Of a stretch of DNA of 25,420 bases, positions 9,483-22,500 are shown piece after piece; position 1 is the stretch's first letter, and each line of letters opens with the position of its first letter. Source of the stretch: CAIVSN01 sp036171455 (GTDB lineage: Bacteria; Patescibacteriota; Gracilibacteria; BD1-5; UBA2023); NCBI GenBank assembly GCA_036171455.1, contig JAVHRB010000098.1, positions 1 through 25,420 of the forward strand. Direction: 5' to 3'. A program made the position numbers and the translations under genes. The notes below the pieces were generated by a model. It was not told the DNA's origin and did no database searches. It saw only the letters and a list, made by a program, of their open reading frames with translations.

Positions 9483-10168
9483 AGTTCAACTGCAATAATG
9501 AATATCTCGGGATGATTGGTTAATTTGTGAATTTCCGCATCTGGTTTAAACAAATTTTCTAGAATTGTGGAAAAACTTTTGGCATTCATAGAAAATGCAG
9601 CCGTAAATCATTTTTTTCACTGGTAAAAGTTCTCTTCCGCCTCTGCGCTAAAAAAATTTGTTAAATCTGCAATATCCATACGATCTTTGAAGTCTTCTAT
9701 GAATTTCGCAATCTGACCGATTGCATTAGAATGAGGAGTTCATTCGGCCCTATATTTTGCCTCTCAGAAAAAGATAATGCAATCCGAATTTTCGGAATGA
9801 AAATCGAATCATGGATTTCACTTCGATTTTTCTTTCCACAATTCTGGAAGGGGGGATAATTTATGTCCATGATTTTCGTTGAGAGTTTTTCTAGCTGAGT
9901 GAGATATGAGATATTCGCCAAATTCCGAAGTTAAATTTCAGTCTTGATCAAGATTATTTACCATCAATTCTTTTAAAAGAATTATTGTGGCCTTCATTCT
10001 TGCACTATAGCTCTCTTGGTATTTTCTAGAGAGGTCTTTAAGCCATGATGTTTCCGTGATAGAATCTAGAATCTCACCAGCACTTCATTCAAAATCGTCC
10101 ACATAAATATGCATGACTCGTACCACACAATCGTTTATTTTTTTATCTTCCGTATATTTGATTTGCAT
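9473..10168 (-). CDS. hamA: PD-(D/E)XK effector nuclease, HamA of a Hachiman-like system (DUF1837-like)
   Basis: 231 aa from the ATG at 10168 to the TAA at 9473-9475. The nuclease signature is GFDFHSENSD followed by FFGEAKY, with D122 or D129, E136 and K138 as likely metal-binding and catalytic residues. This ExK arrangement, together with a helicase directly downstream, is what is known for HamA. In Hachiman, HamA is held by HamB and is released to degrade DNA once infection or DNA damage is sensed. Nine of 13 glycines are TGA, including those flanking the active site (117, 120 and 135). The penultimate Gly is the TGA that overlaps the hamB start. The N-terminal 110 residues are helical. No Shine-Dalgarno and no clear promoter were found. 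Assignment to HamA rests on motif and neighbour, not on full-length similarity. Confidence 0.72.
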
Positions 10169-10214
10169 GGATACAATTCAGTTGCTTGTTAAATAACATT
10201 TATTGTAAGTATAC

Positions 10215-10257
10215 TTAAAAGAGGTAAATACCACATCTCGGTATTTACCTCTTTTAA
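10215..10257 (-). terminator. Long hairpin terminator downstream of tRNA-Lys
   Basis: An 18-bp perfect stem (10215-10232 with 10240-10257) has a 7-base loop and is bordered by A4 and T4 tracts, so it can work on either strand. It ends the tRNA transcript coming from the right and insulates hamA, which starts at 10168. Confidence 0.75.
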
Positions 10258-10339
10258 ATTTCGTTTCTTTCTTTTATCAAAGCCAATCCTTCATTACCAA
10301 CCGAGAGGAGGTAAAAAAAGTTTGACGGTCTTGGTACAA

Positions 10340-10415
10340 TGGTGGGTTTGGCGGGGCTCGAACCCGCGACCTTGGCCTTAAAAGGGCCCTGCTCTACCTA
10401 CTGAGCTACAAACCC
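10340..10415 (-). tRNA. tRNA-Lys (anticodon UUU)
   Basis: A complete 76-base cloverleaf with encoded CCA. The acceptor is GGGUUUG/CAAACCC, the D stem GCUC/GAGC, the anticodon stem GGGCC/GGCCA, the anticodon loop CUUUUAA (anticodon at 10380-10382), and the T arm GCGGG-UUCGAGC-CCCGC. The only flaw is a G27-A43 mismatch at the top of the anticodon stem. It is transcribed away from the giant gene, with its own promoter at 10458-10486 and a terminator at 10215-10257. It marks the right edge of the defence island. Confidence 0.95.
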
Positions 10416-10457
10416 ATAAAATGGGATTTCATCCTTCTAGTTTTCGATTTCGGGGGC

Positions 10458-10486
10458 ATTCTAGACAAAGAACTTCAAAAGTCGAA
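10458..10486 (-). promoter_or_regulatory. Promoter of tRNA-Lys
   Basis: On the minus strand TTCGAC (10481-10486) and TAGAAT (10458-10463) are separated by 17 bp and lie 43 bp upstream of the tRNA 5' end. Confidence 0.55.
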
Positions 10487-10515
10487 TTTATTTTTAACTT
10501 TGCAGGCTTCTATCC

Positions 10516-10543
10516 TTGCAAACCGTGTTGAATATGATACTAT
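10516..10543 (+). promoter_or_regulatory. Extended -10 promoter of the giant surface-protein gene
   Basis: TTGCAA (10516-10521), a 16-bp spacer and TACTAT (10538-10543) preceded by TGA give an extended -10 (TGnTACTAT). The start point would be near 10550, about 20 bases before the ATG at 10572. This argues against a TTG start at 10500, which lies upstream of the promoter. Confidence 0.6.
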
Positions 10544-10571
10544 TACCAACAAAAGATATCCGCTCCCTTCC

Positions 10572-13500
10572 ATGTCCGCATTCCCCAAACAAAACAGGCT
10601 CAAAAAATGGGTTTCCTCATTTCTGATTTTTACTATATTCGCGAGTCAGACCATTCAGATTCCCCTGAGTGTCCCAAAAGCCTTTGCAACGGGAAGCGAT
10701 GCTCCGAATCTGGTATCGATAATCATCACTGAATCTACCTATGCTGGAGAAGTAAAAGCCAAAGTCGATCAGTATTCTGCGGATATTCAAGCAGCAATGA
10801 CCAATACCCGGGTTATTATCGTGAATGTTCCTGACAATATCGCACCCCACAGCATCGCAGCACTCAATGAAAAACTCTACTACGAAGGCGATGGAAATGG
10901 AATTTCCCGACTCGTGGGTACGGTTTTGATCGGGAAAATTCCACTTCCTGTCGTACATAATGGGAGTAAGAGCTTTCTCAGTATTTATCCTTATACGGAT
11001 TTTGATGAAAAAGTTTTCCTGTTCGATACGGAAAAAGGATACTATGAAGCAAGCAGTGGACCCGTCGCGCATGATAGTCCGGAAATCTGGCATGGGGTCA
11101 TCCAACCAAATACCGGCAATTCCGGTACTGACCGTCAAAAATTGGTGGAATATCTCGATAAAACACACAATTTTTATACAAAACAAGGAGTGTTTGCCAA
11201 TATGAGCCAAACGCCCTATGTGTTTTATCTCGATATCACCCACGATCAGAAAGCGGCAAGTGTCTCCAATTGGAAATCATATAATCTTGGTCTCGAATAT
11301 CTCGAAGATCTCAGTTACAATCGATTTAACAAGCATTTAGCAAAAACCCTGTACGAAAAATTTCAGGGATTTCAGAATGCCATGGAAAACGTCGATCCGG
11401 CGGAAACTACCATTACGGTACCAACTATGGAAACCATGGATTTTTCCACTTCTCCGGACATCCAGACTCGTGCTGCTATCACCAAAGTTACCAAACAATT
11501 CTTTGAAATTTTTAACGAGAAATATCTTGGGGACATTCTCAAATTCGTCTACAATACCGGGCGATATGGCGATGGTACGAATACTCGAGCTGATGTGGTT
11601 CCAGTACTCGTTTCCAAGCGAGATGAATTCATGAAACGGGTAATAAAAGATAGCAATACCGCCCTGGAAAACAGTATCGATCAACTCGTAAAAAACGGGC
11701 TTTCCCGCGATATTGCCATCCCGACAACTATCAAAGTGAACAAAATGGATAGTAGTAGTAACAGCATAAACGCTGTGCCTCCTGTTTATCAGAATTATTA
11801 TTTTGGGAAACAAGCGAGTACTATCACCAATGCCAAGGAATGTTCCATAACCCGCGGTTCCACCTTGCCGGTCGAAGCAAATCGCGGATATAATATCCTC
11901 AACGTGCAGGGCGACGTACAAAAACTTTCTCAATACAGCACGTTATGTTTTGCGGGAAGTACTCCGGCTACGATGGATTTTTGGGGAGGAAACAGTCCGC
12001 TCAATCTCAAGATGACCCCTCCGAACTCCACATTCCAGCTCCAGGGGAATCAGTACAAAAATTATGTGCTTCCAACCTATGACTTGTTTGGGCAAAAAGA
12101 ATTCACTCCGGGAGGCACATTACAAATCAATTCTCCAGCTGATTGTTCGGCGAGTAATTTTATCGCGGACCCCTATGTAGCAACCTTGGAAGAAGAATTT
12201 CGCTCATCATATTTTTACCATCCACAACCTCTGAACGGAACTCAATTCGTCTGTGTAATGCGTGATAGCAATGGTGCGGTCGGACATAAATTTTATACAA
12301 ATACATACAGCTTTGCTGACGCGATTGCCAACCGGATTACACCACCTGCCTGTACAGTCGTTACCGTCAATCTTGCTGGAGGTTTCACCAAACAGTTCGG
12401 ACGCCTATGTGACGAGGATCGATCAACCACAGTCGGAGTGGGAGTCGATGCTGTTACTACAACGAATACAGTGACAATTGGAATGACGGAAGAATATAAT
12501 TACAAAAAGATATCTTCCTGGATCCAACACAAATCGCCGACTGATGAGGAATACGGCGCAGCTCTCAAAGGTATGACCACACCATCACTCGCGAGTGATG
12601 GTGACCGGTATATTGATTTTATTGGACCGAGCGGGGCAGTACAAAAAATCGTATACCCGAATTTTTTCAGACTCAATAGCAAATTTTATGAAACAGGAAC
12701 TGGCAATCTGTCGAATTTGACGCTTGACATGGTCAAAGATTCCATCAAAACCCTGCTCGACCAGAAAAGCGCGGAAATCAATGGGATTATCAACGGCCAA
12801 AATCCAGCATCGCTTTCTGGAGACCAAAAAGCGATGGCTCAATTATTGAGCTCCGGAGCCTATCCAACGGCGAATGTCGATCTCTATGGATTGGTAAGCA
12901 GCAGCGGGAATATGCTGACTACCTTGGCAGATACTATTCTCTGGTATAACAAATCGAATGCCACGAGCAAATACGCATTCGCGCTCGAGAACTATCTGGA
13001 TCGCGATGGAAACCGAGATTATCCGCTTTCTGGGCATCGTTCCGATTATGAAATGGCCTATATCGGAGGACCTGGGGACGCACAGAACATGTACGTCAAA
13101 CTCGATCCGGAAGCCAAGGGAAATCTCCCGAAAAACCTTTCCGATATCCAAGGGGAGTATGGATCACTTATGAATCAATTGAATGCGGCTAATATGAGTG
13201 CTCACCGTCCAGAAGATTCCAAATTCAAATGTGGACCTCCGGAAGGCGTGCCAATTTGGCAATGGTTGCCCGCGGTATTCTGCTGGCTTGGTACAATATT
13301 GCCTCCCACTATTTCCGCCGGTTCTTGTGGACCGAAACTCGGCGGTGACAAGGAAAACGATAAAAAATTCTTTACTGCCATCATCGGTGCCGACGGTAAG
13401 CCGGAATGGCAGATGGATCGCAATCACAATGGAATACTCGACGGGTATGAATGGATAAAAGACGGGGAACTCAAACTCGCTACTCCGCTCAAGCGGATCG

Positions 13501-16500
13501 GATACCGGACGAGCGCTATACTTACCGCCGACCTCACCAAAGATTCCCGAATCCTTGCCCACGATTCGTACAATGAGGTACGATTCGACATTTCAAAAAT
13601 CATTCTCAAAAAAGATCAGATCCAATTGGATGGAACTCCCGCGACTTCTGACAAAGTGGTCTACATGCGGGGCGGAAGCGGAGATTCCGGAACACTCGAA
13701 ACCCTCAAGAAATACGTATTTTTCACTCCGATCAATGTCCGGGCTGATGCGGGAACAGCAGTGTATCAGATCCAATCCATCGACCGGGATATCGATATAT
13801 CTATTGATGCGACCGTAGCGCCAAAAAACAAAAATGGGGTAGTGGCTTTCACGAAAGTTTCCAACACTCTTATGTTGCAGGTACGGGACGAGGCACTCAA
13901 GATATCGACCGAAACTCAATCCGGGACCGGGACCCAGGTCAGTACGACTTTCCGGGCCGGAGAAGCTGATAAGATTAGTTTCACGTTAGGAGTTTCTGGG
14001 AAGAATCCGGAAACTCCCGTAGCGGCCAAATCGCCAGTCAAGGTCAAGATTTTGGATGATATCGATGGTTCGGTTCTCCAAACTCCGCCGGATATCGCCG
14101 GAAACGTCTTTTCATATAATGGCAATCTTCTCAAGCAAGCGGGAGATTACCGATTCGAATTTGTCGATGCAGAAGATCGGTTCGGGACAGTCATGGTAAA
14201 TGTCCTTCCTGGGGAACCTGTCAAAATTGAGGCGGTCGCTAGCTCGAGTATGTTCGTGAAATGACAGAAAAATATGATTCTTGTCAGTGTGAAAGACGCA
14301 TTCGATAATTATGCCAAGGGAGATTTACTCCAAATCAAATGAAAAATGAGCGGAGGAGGCTTCTTCTCCGAAAACAATGCCGTCGAAATGGCAAAAAGTA
14401 CCGTTGAAGGCGTGATGAATTTTGAGATGAGCGCCAATGATGGTGGACAAACACATACCCTCAATTTCAGTACCACCGATAGCAATGGAACAGTAGTCAA
14501 CATGGCTTCGCCACTGACGGTCAAGTCCATAGATTACGCCAAAATCCGGGTAAACGTTCCGAACCGTACCGCGCTGATTGCCGGAGGTTCCGGACAGTTG
14601 GTCAACCTGGAAATTGCCGACAGTGCCGGACAAATATTGACGGGATTCAACGGGGTCGCCAGTATCGATTTTCCAAAGAATTCCGGTTCCTTCGACACGC
14701 AATTCGTCCAAATCCTCAATGGGAAAAACAAGGATCCTATCACCTTCAAGCCGGGAACCGTCGCGGTCATCGACGCAAAAATTGATATCCAGGTTCCGGG
14801 AATAAAAGATATCGAATGAGGAACTCTCAGTATTTTACCGAACGTACCGATGCGGGTAGGTCTCCTTTCAGACATTGCCAAATTGGAAGCAAAACCCGGA
14901 AATTCTGCCGGCATTACCGCAGAGCTTTTTGATCGATACGGTAACCTTGCCTACAATCATACACCGGGTCTTCAGGCAAATTTTACCATCCCAAGCGGAT
15001 ACGGAAAATACGGAACCGTTGGCACGGCTTCCGTTGCCTTTGCCAACGGGGTCGCCCATACCCAAATCAATGCCAGCAGCAATCCTGGAACACTCTATTA
15101 TACCGTAGAAGTCACTGCGGGACTCGAAAGTAATAGTTTTACGATCGTAGAAGTCGGTCAGCCGAACGTTGTTATCAAGGGATATTCCAAAAATGTCGCG
15201 TATATTGAAAGCTTCTATCTGTGGAATGCGGAAAAACTCCAAAAAACCAATTATAATGTCCTCTCTACCACCCTGCTTGGAGCGGATTACGGAAACATTA
15301 CCATCCCAAACTATCTGGCCGGAGAATTGATATTCAATACGGACAGTTCATCAATGGCGGTCACCACTTTGCTCAATAATGCTGAAAAAAAAGCAGAAAT
15401 CGTGCAGATGACCCCGGGTGGAAAACTTATCCTGAACCAATCGAAAACGGCGGAAATCCAATTTGGTTCCAATAAAAACCAAACTACCCTGGATATCTTT
15501 GATCCGTTCAAACGGGAAAATATCGGAAGATTCTATTTGAATATCGCACCAAACACTCCGATTTTTAATTGTGAATCGGACGATATCGATGAATTAGGTG
15601 CCTGCGATATCGGAGGAAAAGATTCCTATATTGTGCTCAAATGATTAGGATCTGCCAAAGCTACCCGGAGTACTGCAGGACTCACCCTGAGTTTTGATGG
15701 GGTTCCCGTATTCGAAATTACTCCGAGCGGAGCTGTCAAAAAATATCCGACCGTGATTATCGAAGCCGACGGGACGGAAAACAAAAACCTTCTTTCCCTT
15801 TCCATTCTCAGCGGAGGAACGAAAATCGGGCGACTCGGCATCAAGTGGAACGCTTCCCAAATCCTCGTGAGTTCACCGGATACGGTTGATAGTATGTTGA
15901 CAAGCAATCCCGGTACCATCGTCTACGAAGGTATTTCTCCCCGATATGCCATGGAGCAGGATCTCATTGGAAACTCATCTTATGGAGCGAAATGACTCAA
16001 GATTTTCGCACAAAATGAGGAATCCCAGGTTGATGCGGATCTTGTAGGATCTTCTGAAAAGCAAGGGTATGAAGATTATAACAAAAAAGAAGGCATCGGA
16101 TTTGGGGATGGGAACAATACCCAACTCGAATTCGCGAGCCAAGCGAGCGTGGGAGAAGCTGCAAAATCATATGTTACCTATTCGGAAATCGTTATTGGTG
16201 ACCCCGTGGCTCGGCTTCCAGAAATCCTCTCTCCCCAGAATTATGATAGAACATTGGGAAAAAAACTCATCAGCAGCGCTGGGGGAATTATCGAATCTTA
16301 TGCGACTATCGACTACAACAAAGACGGAATGGAAGATATCGTCGTCTTCTACCAGGATGGAAAAGTGGAACTCCTGCAAAATTACAAATGAGTCTACAAG
16401 AGCCTCGGATACCTACTCTACGTTGTGGATGCCGGTGCGGAGCGTAAAGCCGCCGGGGATTTCAACGGCGATGGATACGGAGATCTCGTTATGGTAGACA

Positions 16501-19500
16501 AAGATGGGAAACTTATTGTGATAGAAAACCACCAAGGAAAATTCATCCGGGTTCCCACAAAAATTGTTACCGAAGCTGGAGTCGCGACGAATATCAACGG
16601 AGCCATTATGCAGTTGGAACTCTTTGATATGGACAAAGATGGAAAAATGGATTTGGTGATTTCCGACGATTCAGGAGAACTCAACATCCTCTACGGAGGA
16701 GGTTCTGCATCTGGAATCGTCTTTACCAAAAAAACGCTCGACGACGGTATTGGTATCAAAATCGGAACAGGTTCGACGACCACCGGTTGAGCTATTCGGT
16801 TTGACGGAATCAAGGAAATAGTGCCATATACCCAGACGGGTTATGTCCAAGAATCCAACGCTTCTACTGCTGATACTGATGGAGAAGCTCTGAGTCTACC
16901 GGACCAAATCCGGTTGCTCGACAGCAAAATTTATTACCAACAGACCGTCAGAAAAGAAGTTGCCACCAAAGGAATTGCACAAAGTACGCGACTGCTCGGA
17001 GGCGTAGGCGACGATCCGGAAAACCCTGGCGTTCCCAATCAAGCTCTGGCGGATAGCATCAGCGCTGCCATGCAGGATACCCAAAACCTTGCTGCAGACG
17101 GCAGTATGGATATTGACGCACTCACAAATACAAGCATCGAAGTACAAAAAAGCTATCTCCGCTCTGAATTCGCTGATGGAAAAAATATAGAAATCACGAG
17201 AAAATATATCGATGTGAACGGAGGATTCCTGCAGGCAGGAGACCCTATCAATGTGCTCGTTGAAATTAAAAATACTAGTAGTACTCCGCTCACTGGCGCA
17301 AGTTATTTGGACAAATACGAAAAAAATGTCTTCCAGGAAGGCAAAAACGATTCATATACCATCTATGGAAGTTCCGGAAGCACAGCCGGTTCCGGCAGTC
17401 TCAACAAACTCACCGAAGGGGAATTTGATTACCAATTTGATCAACTGAGAATTCCAGCAAACGAGAAAATCATTATCAAATACGGGCTTACGGCGAATGC
17501 TATATCCGTTGGAAAATTCCACGTGGGAATTCTGGATCCCGACGATACCTACGGAGACGTGAGCATGAATGCCAACGCAATATGCGGAGAACAAGAAATA
17601 CTCTGGAAAACCATCGTTCCAACCCCTCGAACCTATACCCGAACCCTCAAAGACATTGTAAAAAGCGGAGATGTCGCTGGTTCACAAAAAGGAAAATTCA
17701 CCGACTTCAACGGCAATGGAAGTCCGGACTACATTGACCTACTCAGCGGGATTGGAGACGACAATTATATTGAATCCTCCCTCTGGGATCCTTCAAAAAA
17801 TGGAATCCTCATGTTCCGAGAAGTTCCCGGACCGAATGGATTGGATGGTACCAGTTTTGAAATCGGTCGAATCGTTGCTAATCCTACGACAGGATTTGTG
17901 CAATTAAATCCCGTATCTCAAAAAGAAGATGTACCCGTACTCTCGACTCCTTCGCTCAGTAAAAGTACCCTCAATGGTTGAACTATTTCTTCTGGAAGTG
18001 TCGGAAATTCATCCATGCCGTCTTGTGGACAATCTGGAACTGTTACTGTAGATCTCACACTTGTTGGTTTTGAACAAACGTTCAATCCGTCCGCTTTGAA
18101 TGATGTAACAGCCAATCTGAAAGTATTAGCCATCGGGAAATCGAACACCGTAAACGCTTCCGGAAGCATACTGAGTTCGGAAGATTGCCAGGTTACTATA
18201 AATTCCCCTTCAAATCCCGCTTGGAACGGCACGGCCGTCACCGGAATCGGATGGAAAATCCTCACGAAATCAACGTTCCAGCATTTCAGTATGGCGGGAA
18301 CTCAATCCGACATTATCAATCCGAGCAGTGGGATTCCGGACAGCCACGAACCTCGTGGCGACAGTCTCATTCGTTTTAATGATAATGGAACTCTCGTTGG
18401 GGGAACTATCGACATTGGAGGAATGTCCAGTGAAAACGTTGACAAAGTAAATGGTGCCATCGACACGATTGTCCAAGGACTCGGATGTGGATTCGGATGA
18501 GGCAGCTGTCTCTCGATGCCGATGAACCAGGCGCCACTCGCGCCTGGTTCCGCACCGGTCATCATGGGATATCCTATTGGTGGGCTCGGTCCATCGACGG
18601 GGTATCCAGTATTTAGTGCCCTCACAGGAAACCAAACCATGTGCGGTAATTCACCATGCTGTTTGCCGACCATATATCCGATGAGCAAACGAGCTTTAAT
18701 TCCTGGACCTGCCTGTGGTGCGAATAGTGCCGGAGGTTCCTATGGGACTTGGGCTCCGACGAATACGTTCCGATTCTATATCACTCCGACTATTACGGGT
18801 GCGGTTGGAATAGCCGCTTGTTTTGGCGGAACTTCGGCGGTTACGGGACGTATTCCACCTCAAGCGGTATCTCCGCTTGTGCCCGGAGGAAACTGTGTCG
18901 TAGCAGCAAAGCCACTCCTCGGTTGTAAAGATGATGGTTCTGATGGAAGCTTTCAAGATATGGGAAGTTCCGATAATGGAACTTTGAATGCTGGATCTTG
19001 TAAAAATGCAACTTCATCTGATACTATCTCCCCATCTGACCAAGCCAAAATCCGGTCGTATGTCCAAGGAAATACTTCTGTAATAAAAGATATTATCGCC
19101 AATGCGAACGGTCGCGGAAGTATGCGAATGCCAAGCGGTCCTCTCCTTACTATGGGCGGATGACATGGAGGTGCGGGAAATACGAGTTTTGAGCTTGCAA
19201 TCGACGTGTCGAATATCAAGAGTTTCGACATTGGAATGATCGAAAAAATCAAAAATGAACGAGTTTCGGCTTTCCCAGATTTCATCATGGACTGGGTAAA
19301 CCGACAACTCGAAGAAGTCGCCAACAAACTGACAAGTTTACCGACCCTCTATATCATAAAACCGGATTTCCGGGGAACCATCGATACCCAATGGAGCGGT
19401 TTTACCGACAAACTCGAGGGTGCTTATGCCTCTGGACAACAAAAAGGAAGTGCTGTTTTGGGTAATGAGAATGCTGGCAGGAATATCTCTGGAGTGAAAG

Positions 19501-22500
19501 CCGCTTACGAATTCATGTCCCGATTACCGCTCATAAAATTCGAGAAAACTACGCTCGATATTACCTATCCAGATATTGGTCGGGAAGAATTGGAAAAAGC
19601 CCTTTCGAATCTCAAGGCCACCAAATCCCAATGGGAAAAAGAAATAAATAGCAAGAAAGCGCTGTATCAGTCGACGGCTACGGCCTCCGGTATGGATTCT
19701 AGCATTCTCGTCCGAGCGGACGGACTCGTTGGTAGTATCAACCAGAATGTACGAACTATTGAGGATTACAAGAAGTATCCGGAAAAACTTGCCAAATATC
19801 TGACTTGGAAAGAACGGTACGCAGCACAGTTGCTCTGTAACATTACTGCTATTCAAAACATGTTGGACGGGTTCATTACCAAAAACGCCATCCGGTTCAA
19901 GGCTTGGGTTGAATTCTTCGAACTTCTCAAAAACATTCTCAAGGGATGGCAACTTATTCCTGATTTGTTCTATGCGCACGAGGCAGAGTGTGGAGTCTGC
20001 CGAAACGAACGGTATGATGCGAAGCATTTTACGTTTAAATTGATCAAATCTATCATTCCACCGTTTCCAATCATAAAATTCCCAAAATGGCCGGATATTA
20101 TTTTGGATCTCCATAACGTCCGGCTTGGAATCCGCATTGCGATGCCGGAATTTGTATTTCACCCAACGCCGATTGTCTTGCCAAAATTCCCGAACCTCGC
20201 ATTACCGGGAACTCCAAGCCTCGGAATCAGCCTGCCGAGCATTCCGACGCTTCCAAGTCTGCCACCGTTACCGGATATGCCGGATCTACCGACGCTCCCC
20301 GTGATTACTTTGCCGGAACTTCCACCTCCGCCGACGATTCCAAAATTGTTCGGAGCCATCAAATTCACGCTCAATATTCTCAAAATTATCGCGAAAGTCC
20401 TCTGTATCATGCGGACGAATCCGTTTGTGCCAGAGTGGCGTGCTGGAGATCAGATTGCGCAAATTACGGAACGTCAGGGAAAAATGAAACTCGACTTCCT
20501 CAACATCGAATTCCCCCAATTCAACGCGAGTTTCGTCGATGCTATCAAAGTTACCACCTTCGTAAATTTCGAATTTCAAGTCGATTTCCTCCTGGAAATG
20601 GCTAAGACTACTTTCGAACCGATCAATGCTTTCAGCTCGAATCTCTCGAACATTGTTCCAAACGCCACGAGAAATCTCTTGCCAAAAAAAGTGGACCTTG
20701 GAGGACTTAATCCCGGACATAAAGAAATCAATGTCGGGCCGACCGGAATGGATACTGAAACTCCAATGGTAAAAGAATATGCTCAGACCCTTGCTCGAGC
20801 CTTCGTTACTACAATCAAACAGGGACAGTTCTATGCGAACGAATCCGCGGCATTCGAGGATATCCGGGAAAATCTCGCCGATGAACTCGCTCATACTCAT
20901 GCGACTCCTGGAACTCCGGGTTTTGCCTTGCTCGAAGAAATGAAAGAAGGATTAAGCTATCGAGGCGATGCCGAATCCAAAGGGCTCGCACAAAAACTCC
21001 AAACGGAAAATACCGAAAAATTCAATCTGGCGAACGGTTTCGTAAAATCAGAGATACGCGAAGTCGCCGAACTCAAGGCTAAACTCCAACTCGTCCAGAC
21101 CGGTAAAAAAGATTTCTCCGAAATCTTTAATACTCCGACACTATCTGGAAATTCGAAACTCATCAGTTCCACCGATCCGTATTCCACGGAATCCGAACTT
21201 CCAGATTTTACTCGCTTCAATGAGAATGCTTATTCAGCGTATTCCGATGTCATGGCACCAAAAGTTACGACAGAAATGGACATATTGGGTCAAAAACTCA
21301 AGGACAGTATGAAAACGTATTCTGCGGAAGCCGAGAAAAAATCAATCGTCTTTTCTGCTGGTACCGCAACCACGAGCAATGGACAATTGGCGGACTACGA
21401 ATACCGAGGTATCTATACTATGGACAATGGGAAACAAATCCGACTCTTCGATTACACCAACGAACTTATGGGGAACGAACGGGCTATCAAGGTCAATCGT
21501 TTCTGAAACGGAGCAGTAGAATATATCTATCAGAGTGGGAATGGGTTATATCTCAAAACCAAGCTAGGAAATTCAGTTCCAAAACCGGTTACTGATACTA
21601 TTGTTGTCTATACCCCGTCAGAAATTATTGGAGTTCCCGATTCTGAAACAATTCTTCCTACTGCCCCAAATCATTTCATTGAAGGATTCGCCGCTTCGGG
21701 AGAAATCAATTTCTGATTCAAGCCGGCAGACCCCAAAAACGATACGATTTTCCGATTGGAATTCTACGATTATATCGACCGGTTCGATCGTCTTATGGGT
21801 GGACAGCATTGGTCTGCCATTACTCCTACGACACGGGTTTCCTACGTGGATCTCGTACCTGAATTTACCAATGAAACCGTAACTGATGCGTCCGTTACAG
21901 GTCTGGTCATGCAAAAACCATATGCGAGCTACCAATCATGATTGGGGAATGGATTTATCACTGGGCCCGGATATCGAACACTTCACGCTAACGAGACTAT
22001 CCAAGTCGCCTCCAATAAATCGATATATTCCGACGGGGGCGGAACCCGGATTATGTACCAGGTGGCGAACGCTTCCGGCACTGGCAGTACGAGCTATACC
22101 ATCGATATTCCGAGTTCCGGCGAGCTCAAATTCCTCACGAACATGGATATCCGAGTCATCAGCGGAAACGTCATTCTCATCGACGATCTCGCCAGTTTCA
22201 CCCCCCGGGCAATCGACCTGAGAGAACTTTCCGGTATGCCGGTCATCGTTGGTCAAAAGGTCGAAGTTCCCCTTTCTAGCGCTCGTCTTGATGTTCACTA
22301 TTACAACGATGCCACCCTGGAAATGAATGGACCCAGCTTTTATGAAAGCTACGATCTCGGCAGCAAATCTAACGAATACCAAGTAGCGCTCCGACAAGAA
22401 AACAGCTGGTACTATGCCAAACTACAAAGTGTATCCGCTGGTCCGAAAACCAGTTCCCGTATTACGTTGCTCTCGCCTCAATCCCAGGCGGATAAAGAAC

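Larger units (their letters stand above)
5077..10168. other. Defence island: type II R-M plus Hachiman-like pair
   Basis: Two plus-strand restriction-modification genes (5077-7059) converge on two minus-strand helicase/nuclease genes (7125-10168). The island ends about 170 bp from tRNA-Lys. Its sequence is visibly more A/T-rich than the giant gene next to it, and most of its glycines are written TGA. No integrase, transposase or duplicated tRNA end was found, so an integrated mobile element is not demonstrated. Clustering of unrelated anti-phage systems beside a tRNA is a common pattern in bacteria; acquisition by transfer is inference. Confidence 0.7.

Noticed and set aside
10306..10324. Perfect AGGAGGT followed by TTG
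   Set aside because: The frame is only about 19 codons and runs into the antisense of tRNA-Lys; probably chance.
10340..10415. tRNA-Lys as an integration site with duplicated attachment ends
   Set aside because: I looked for a second copy of the tRNA 3' end around 4870-5076 and 10258-10340 and found none, nor an integrase.
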